A DNA stretch of 13,654 nucleotides from Hepatocystis sp. ex Piliocolobus tephrosceles (lineage: Eukaryota > Apicomplexa > Aconoidasida > Haemosporida > Plasmodiidae), in NCBI GenBank assembly GCA_902459845.2, contig CABPSV020000049.1, positions 1 to 13,654 on the forward strand, in the 5' to 3' direction. The position numbers and the translations under genes are program-made. Below, piece after piece: positions 10,401 through 13,654 of this stretch. Under the pieces are notes generated by a model, which was not told the DNA's origin, made no database searches, and saw nothing but the letters and a program-made list of their open reading frames with translations. Numbering within the stretch: the first letter of the stretch is position 1; every line of letters begins with the position of its first letter.

Positions 10401-10869
10401 TGGAAATGAACATAGATATACACACATTCATAACATTTTATTACCAGTACCTCAGTTTTTACTACCTATAAATGTACAATATGATATACCAAAACATGGA
10501 CTTTTTCATTCAACTATTAATATAAAAATAACAATAACAAATTGTATTAATGAAAATATATATATAAAATATATTATATGTATGAATAATAAGGAAGATG
10601 CAATACATACCAACGAAATGGAACATGGTTGGTTAATAAATGGATTTAAAAAAAAGGTACTTCACATATCAAACAATTCATCAGAAGTTATAAAATTTAA
10701 TATAATTCCATTAAAAATTGGTTTAATTAATTTTCCCGCTATTTTATATTTTATAAAATTAAATGATAAATGGATAGAAATAACACAAATTTTAAAAAAA
10801 AGTGACATTTTCCAAGTCATTATTTCACCTTCTCCTCAGTTTACTCCCAATATATATCAATTAATATAA
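3793..10869 (+). CDS. TRAPPC10/Trs130-like subunit of the TRAPP II tethering complex, with large repeat insertions
   Basis: A single exon encodes 2358 residues. An in-frame TGA at 3775 precedes the ATG (A at -3). TRAPP II acts as a Rab-activating tethering complex at the Golgi/endosomes. Identification is by order of blocks: an N-terminal strand KLNIACYGNNNIF (5-17); ALICIYF...EEKILSQY-type and YIIIYAYNL strands (88-135); a YYKIIKILSMPL-to-helix block before 230; an alpha-solenoid-like segment FAWTESLCFLFLKL (about 365-380) followed by REKN...HILEYIFYKELTLLLYL...ALNF (428-466), matching TRAPPC10 spacing; a second helical-repeat block (about 1003-1060); beta-rich segments from 1455; and a C-terminal beta domain (2216-2358) with GWLINGFKKK and IIPLKIG. 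Human TRAPPC10 has about 1260 residues; the excess is mainly low-complexity inserts, listed separately. No membrane segment or signal peptide is evident. TRAPPC9/11 relatives share the C-terminal fold, but the N-terminal half favours TRAPPC10. Confidence 0.75.
4525..4608 (+). repeat. Cysteine tetrapeptide repeat (C-x-G-T)n in the TRAPPC10-like protein
   Basis: Residues 245-272 hold eight cysteines, at 245, 247, 251, 255, 259, 263, 267 and 271. Most lie in C-x-G-T units coded by degenerate 12-bp repeats (TGT-x-GGA/GGG-ACN). The segment follows a Lys-rich stretch and precedes an Asp/His/Asn-rich linker. It is far more GC-rich than its surroundings. Function unknown. Confidence 0.9.
4609..4704 (+). 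repeat. Asp/His/Asn-rich degenerate repeat in the TRAPPC10-like protein
   Basis: Directly after the cysteine repeat, residues about 273-304 carry variants of an N-D-x-x-H-D motif (NDMVHD, NDNIHD, GSEHD) coded by related ATGACxxxxxxCATGA blocks. This is probably a decayed tandem repeat forming a flexible acidic linker. Confidence 0.65.
5464..5565 (+). repeat. NEKIK pentapeptide repeat in the TRAPPC10-like protein
   Basis: Seven 15-bp units code NEQIQ, NEQIH, NEKIK three times, NEKIQ and a terminal NEHMN (residues 558-591). The central units are almost identical at DNA level, indicating recent expansion. A charged, helix-prone low-complexity insert is likely. Confidence 0.9.
5962..6018 (+). 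repeat. Asn-Ala/Asn-Val repeat in the TRAPPC10-like protein
   Basis: Residues about 724-742 read D-x-D followed by alternating NA and NV, ending in NG. They are coded by AATGCG, AATGCT and AATGTT hexamers, preceded by an acidic KEEDENDDVD segment and followed by a Lys/Asn-rich stretch. Confidence 0.9.
6265..6387 (+). repeat. Serine-rich tract in the TRAPPC10-like protein
   Basis: Residues 825-865 are mostly serine with some Thr, Leu, Phe and Gly. They are mainly TCT/TCA/TCC codons, so the DNA is locally pyrimidine-rich on the plus strand, in contrast with the A-rich surroundings. A run of about ten lysine codons lies about 80 bp upstream, near 6160-6187. This is likely a disordered linker between the N-terminal and middle helical blocks. 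Confidence 0.85.
7327..7536 (+). repeat. 70-residue polyglutamine tract (CAA)n with sparse CAG
   Basis: Residues 1179-1248 are all glutamine: 63 CAA and 7 CAG codons. The CAG codons sit near 7387 and then cluster at the 3' end (7474, 7489, 7507, 7519, 7528, 7534). The tract lies between the middle helical block and the beta-rich half of the TRAPPC10-like protein. It creates long open frames of Thr, Leu and Cys in other frames, which are artefacts. Confidence 0.97.
9610..9660 (+). repeat. ENCN tetrapeptide repeat in the TRAPPC10-like protein
   Basis: Four perfect 12-bp units (GAA AAT TGT AAT) code E-N-C-N (residues 1940-1955), followed by a Lys/Glu stretch. The insert interrupts a strand-rich region and introduces four cysteines spaced four residues apart. 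Confidence 0.93.
10297..10410 (+). repeat. Asn-Gly/KT repeat in the TRAPPC10-like protein
   Basis: Residues about 2169-2206 alternate NG dipeptides with NGKT, in blocks of alternating length (the NG count varies between KT steps). They are coded by AATGGA hexamers with an AAAACA pair inserted. The repeat sits just before the C-terminal beta domain. Confidence 0.9.
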
Positions 10870-10962
10870 TCAAATCGGTTACTAATCTTCTGCATATTTA
10901 TTTTGAACGTTTATTTTGCATATTTAAGAGGGGAGAACGGAAATTTTATATAAAATGTATAT

Positions 10963-11054
10963 ACATTCCTACATTCCTACATTCCTACATTCCTACATTC
11001 CTACATTCCTACATTCCTACATTCCTACATTCCTACATTCCTACATTCCTACAT
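10963..11054. repeat. 8-bp satellite (ACATTCCT)n truncated by the gap
   Basis: Eleven and a half perfect copies of ACATTCCT run directly into the block of Ns, so the true array length is unknown. Because 8 is not a multiple of 3, the array reads in all frames as a short repeating peptide; no gene is implied. Confidence 0.97.
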
Positions 11055-11154
11055 NNNNNNNNNNNNNNNNNNNNNNNNNNNNNNNNNNNNNNNNNNNNNN
11101 NNNNNNNNNNNNNNNNNNNNNNNNNNNNNNNNNNNNNNNNNNNNNNNNNNNNNN
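11055..11154. other. Assembly gap of 100 N
   Basis: Exactly 100 unresolved bases, a conventional placeholder for a gap of unknown length. It begins inside the 8-bp satellite, suggesting that assembly failed because of the repeat. Confidence 0.97.
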
Positions 11155-11431
11155 ATTTGTGTTTTTTTTTTTTTTTTTTTTTTTTTGTATTACATATGTA
11201 TATGTACTTTAGATATGCATGTCTATAGGCTTAATAAATGTTATTTTTTACGTTATATTATAGAATATTATTATACGAAACAGAAATATTAAACGAGTCA
11301 CAATTGATACATGTGATATACAAGTTGTAGTATTAGTAATTAACTTTTATTTTTGTTTTTTTACATATTATACTGCAGTTTCACACAATTAGGTACAACC
11401 CTTTTATGGAAAAAAAAAAAAAAAAAAACAC

Positions 11432-11671
11432 GCAAATATACAAAGATACAAATATACAAAGGTACAAATATATAAAGATACAAATATACAAAGGTACAAA
11501 TATACAAAGGTACAAATATACAAAGGTACAAATATACAAAGGTACAAATATACAAAGGTACAAATATACAAAGGTACAAATATATAAAGATACAAATATA
11601 CAAAGGTACAAATATACAAAGGTACAAATATACAAAGGTACAAATATACAAATGAACAAATGTACAAATAC
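11432..11671. repeat. 16-bp minisatellite, fifteen units, upstream of the myosin gene
   Basis: The consensus unit is ACAAATATACAAAGGT, with fifteen in-register units covering 240 bp. Most unit junctions create GGTACA, and so a GTAC tetramer. Units 3 (11464-11479) and 10 (11576-11591) share the same variant, ACAAATATATAAAGAT, suggesting duplication of a block of units. The last two units are diverged. The array ends 38 bp before the myosin ATG. Confidence 0.93.
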
Positions 11672-11709
11672 CAGTCAGTTTCCATGCTTAGACAAAGGTG
11701 TGTTAAAAC

Positions 11710-13654
11710 ATGTATAAACAAAAGTCACTTGATTCGAGAGATGTAAACTACATTTATGAAGATTCGTGGGTATGGGTCAATATAAACTCGATACAAAAGA
11801 AGAATGTGCCATTATTTAGGGAAATTTTAGAATATTATAAAAATGAAGATAGCATTTTTTGTTTTTTTAAAGGGAAAGTAAAACAGTTTGTTTCAAATAA
11901 TGAAGTTAAAATATTTATTACTTTAGATGATGGTTATAAAAATTTTAAAAATAATATAAATTATAATATAATAGAAAATGTAAAATACTTATTACCAATT
12001 GACACTAATTTTGGATGTAATGATAATACTGAATTAATTTATCTGAACCCTCCTAACTTGTTAGAAAATATATATCAAAGATATAACACAGCATATTTAA
12101 ATGAAGAAACTAGGAATTCTATTTATACTTACATAGGCTATATATTATTATCAGTTAATCCTTGTGAAAATTTTAATATATATGATGAAAATTATATGAA
12201 CAAAATAAAAGAGAAAAATGATTTGTTTGCAATTCCTCATCCTTTTTCAATAGCTAATGATGCATACAACTGTTTAGTTAAAGATAAAATAAGTCAGTCT
12301 ATTATTATTAGTGGAGAAAGTGGAGCAGGAAAAACTGAATCATCCAAGCAGGTTTTAAAATATTTGACTTATTTAAGTTTTTGTCATAAAAAAACAAATG
12401 AACAGCGAAAAAATGATGCTAATAATAAAAACACATTAACATTTGACATAAATATTAACAATGCTAATATCTCTAATGATGATACTAATAGTTGTGGTGT
12501 TAATGGGGTAAATGTTTCCAGTGCAACTGATACTAACACTAACTGGTTAAATAAAATTAAAAACCAATTAAACAAATACAATGGAACGTTGGATACTAAT
12601 CATAGTCAAGGAAACAACACAGAATTATCATCAGAAGCGTCAACATCATCATATGAAGAAAAGCTACAAAGCAGTAACCCACTGTTAGAATCATTTGGTA
12701 ATGCTAAAACAATAAAAAATGATAATAGTAGTAGATTTGGTAAATTAATGAAATTAAATTATAACGAAAAAGGTACATTATGTTCTGCATCAATTGAAAC
12801 CTATTTACTCGCAAAATCAAGAGTAGTTAATGTCCCTCACGGAGAGCGTAATTATCATATTTTTTATGCACTTTGTCAAAATGAAAAAATACGTACTGAA
12901 TTTAATTTATTACCTTGGGATAAATATAATTATTTAATACCAGAAGATGAGCTAAATAAATCATGTTTTTATGATAACGATAGTGAAAATGAGCGAGATG
13001 GAGAAAGCGAAGCAAACGGAACCAACGTTATGGGAAAAAAAAAAAAGAAACACAAAAAAAATTTTAATTATAGTGATAATAACAATGATAATGATAAAAA
13101 TGTAAACGAGTATGAAACATATGACAAGCATGACAAGCGTAATAAACGTGACAAACGTGAAAAACACGAAAAACATGAAAAACACGAAAAACATGAAAAA
13201 CATGACAAACGATCAAAATTTAACAACATGAACAAATATTACAAATGCCCTCACGATTTAGATATTATAATACGCTGCTTTAATAGCATTGGTGTTTTTG
13301 AACAAGAACAAAAAGAAATTTATAAAATTTTAATATGCATTTTATTATTAGGTAATATCGATTTTGTTAAAAATGTTAAGGATGAATATGGTCCATTAAA
13401 AGTGAAAAATATTCAATTTTGTGAAGAATTAGAAAAATTATTAGGATTGAAAAGTGATAGTTCGAATTGCGAATCTTCTAATGATATTAACATAGATGGT
13501 GCTAATAATGGTGCTAATAATGGTGCTAATAATGGTGCTAATAATGGTGCTAATAATGGTAGTAATATTGGTAGTAATAATGGTAGTAATAATGGTAGTA
13601 ATAATGAGAGTAATAATGATAGTAATAAAAAAAAAATAATCGAAATACTGACAA
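11710..13654 (+). CDS. Unconventional myosin heavy chain, N-terminal part of the motor domain (runs off the window)
   Basis: The first 648 codons are open to the window end. The ATG has A at -3, and an in-frame TAA lies two codons upstream (11704). An SH3-like N-terminal segment (DSWVWV, about residues 22-27, to about 100) precedes the motor. NPPNLLENIYQRY (117-129) and YIGYILLSVNPCENF mark the motor start. The P-loop GESGAGKT is at 202-209. FGNAKT and then NDNSSRFGK (337-345), the switch I region, follow. RVVNVPHGERNYHIFYALC and later FEQEQKEIYKILICILLLGNIDF are standard motor elements. The TEDS-site loop, switch II, converter, IQ motifs and tail lie beyond the window. Three low-complexity inserts enlarge the motor: loop 1 (about 224-325), about 418-510, and from 597 onward. 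Such inserts suggest one of the large Plasmodium myosins (the MyoF, MyoJ and MyoK group) rather than compact MyoA; MyoF is my leading guess, but the class cannot be fixed from this part. Confidence 0.95.
   Translation, partial: MYKQKSLDSRDVNYIYEDSWVWVNINSIQKKNVPLFREILEYYKNEDSIFCFFKGKVKQFVSNNEVKIFITLDDGYKNFKNNINYNIIENVKYLLPIDTNFGCNDNTELIYLNPPNLLENIYQRYNTAYLNEETRNSIYTYIGYILLSVNPCENFNIYDENYMNKIKEKNDLFAIPHPFSIANDAYNCLVKDKISQSIIISGESGAGKTESSKQVLKYLTYLSFCHKKTNEQRKNDANNKNTLTFDININNANISNDDTNSCGVNGVNVSSATDTNTNWLNKIKNQLNKYNGTLDTNHSQGNNTELSSEASTSSYEEKLQSSNPLLESFGNAKTIKNDNSSRFGKLMKLNYNEKGTLCSASIETYLLAKSRVVNVPHGERNYHIFYALCQNEKIRTEFNLLPWDKYNYLIPEDELNKSCFYDNDSENERDGESEANGTNVMGKKKKKHKKNFNYSDNNNDNDKNVNEYETYDKHDKRNKRDKREKHEKHEKHEKHEKHDKRSKFNNMNKYYKCPHDLDIIIRCFNSIGVFEQEQKEIYKILICILLLGNIDFVKNVKDEYGPLKVKNIQFCEELEKLLGLKSDSSNCESSNDINIDGANNGANNGANNGANNGANNGSNIGSNNGSNNGSNNESNNDSNKKKIIEILT
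12376..12680 (+). other. Loop 1 expansion in the myosin motor
   Basis: Between the helix after the P-loop (QVLKYLTYLSF) and the conserved NPLLESFGNAKT, about 100 Asn/Thr/Ser-rich residues replace the usual short loop 1. The position matches the nucleotide-pocket surface loop known to vary between myosins. The frame is unbroken and no splice pair is needed. Confidence 0.75.
13123..13212 (+). repeat. K-H/R-D/E tripeptide repeat in the myosin motor
   Basis: About ten 9-bp units coding D/E/N-K-H or D/E/N-K-R (for example four consecutive EKH units) sit in a charged insert (about residues 418-510). The insert separates the helix after YHIFYALC from the PHDLDIIIRCFNSIGVFEQEQ helix. The repeat changes from KR-rich to KH-rich and back. 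Confidence 0.88.
13498..13626 (+). repeat. GANN/GSNN tetrapeptide repeat in the myosin motor
   Basis: The 12-bp units GGT GCT AAT AAT (five copies) pass into GGT AGT AAT AAT-type units (GSNI, GSNN, ESNN, DSNK). They begin at residue 597, just after FCEELEKLLGLKSD, and end in a lysine run before coding resumes (IIEIL) at the window edge. The left units are nearly identical; those on the right are diverging. Confidence 0.92.

Larger units (their letters stand above)
10870..11709. other. Intergenic region between the TRAPPC10-like and myosin genes, with assembly gap
   Basis: This 840-nt region lies between two plus-strand genes. It contains the 3' flank of the TRAPPC10-like gene, an 8-bp satellite that enters an N gap, a T run (about 11163-11186), about 200 nt of unique AT-rich sequence (11187-11400), an A run (about 11410-11428) and a 16-bp minisatellite ending 38 bp before the myosin ATG. 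The myosin promoter and 5' UTR should lie here. No gene is supportable. Confidence 0.7.

Noticed and set aside
11432..11671. CRISPR-like array
   Set aside because: The 16-bp units are directly adjacent with no spacers, and the genome is eukaryotic.
11361..11721. Open frames on both strands through the 16-bp array (IQRYKYTK and CIFVPLYI types)
   Set aside because: A 16-bp period cycles through all three frames and has no stops, so open frames arise automatically.

Overview
The window looks like nuclear chromosomal DNA of a malaria parasite (Plasmodium). It is extremely AT-rich, intergenic DNA is dominated by A/T homopolymers and (TA)n runs, codon third positions are nearly always A or T, and the genes are long and carry Asn/Lys-rich and tandem-repeat insertions. 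The species cannot be fixed by eye.

Layout. (1) 467-1554, minus strand: a four-exon gene, reconstructed here from splice sites and homology, for a 198-residue EMC8/EMC9-type subunit of the ER membrane protein complex. (2) 1555-3792: a 2.2 kb head-to-head intergenic region with no convincing gene, but with a 16-18 bp minisatellite, a 60-nt A run, a (TA)n run and a 21-bp satellite. (3) 3793-10869, plus strand: a single-exon 2358-residue protein that I read as the TRAPP II subunit TRAPPC10/Trs130. It is about twice the usual length because of at least eight low-complexity or tandem-repeat inserts, including a 70-residue glutamine tract coded almost wholly by CAA and two different cysteine-every-four-residues repeats. 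(4) 10870-11709: an intergenic region with an 8-bp satellite running into a 100-N assembly gap, then fifteen 16-bp units just upstream of the next gene. (5) 11710 to the window end, plus strand: the N-terminal 648 codons of an unconventional myosin heavy chain with intact P-loop and switch I, interrupted by three parasite-specific insertions.

The three genes share a membrane/trafficking theme: ER membrane protein insertion, Golgi/endosomal tethering and Rab activation, and actin-based transport. Eukaryotic neighbours need not be functionally linked, and I see no evidence of co-regulation beyond the shared divergent intergenic region of the first two. I found no mobile element, tRNA, rRNA, CRISPR array or clearly new multi-gene system. 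The most unusual material is the repeat content inside the TRAPPC10-like and myosin proteins and the short-period satellites between genes.
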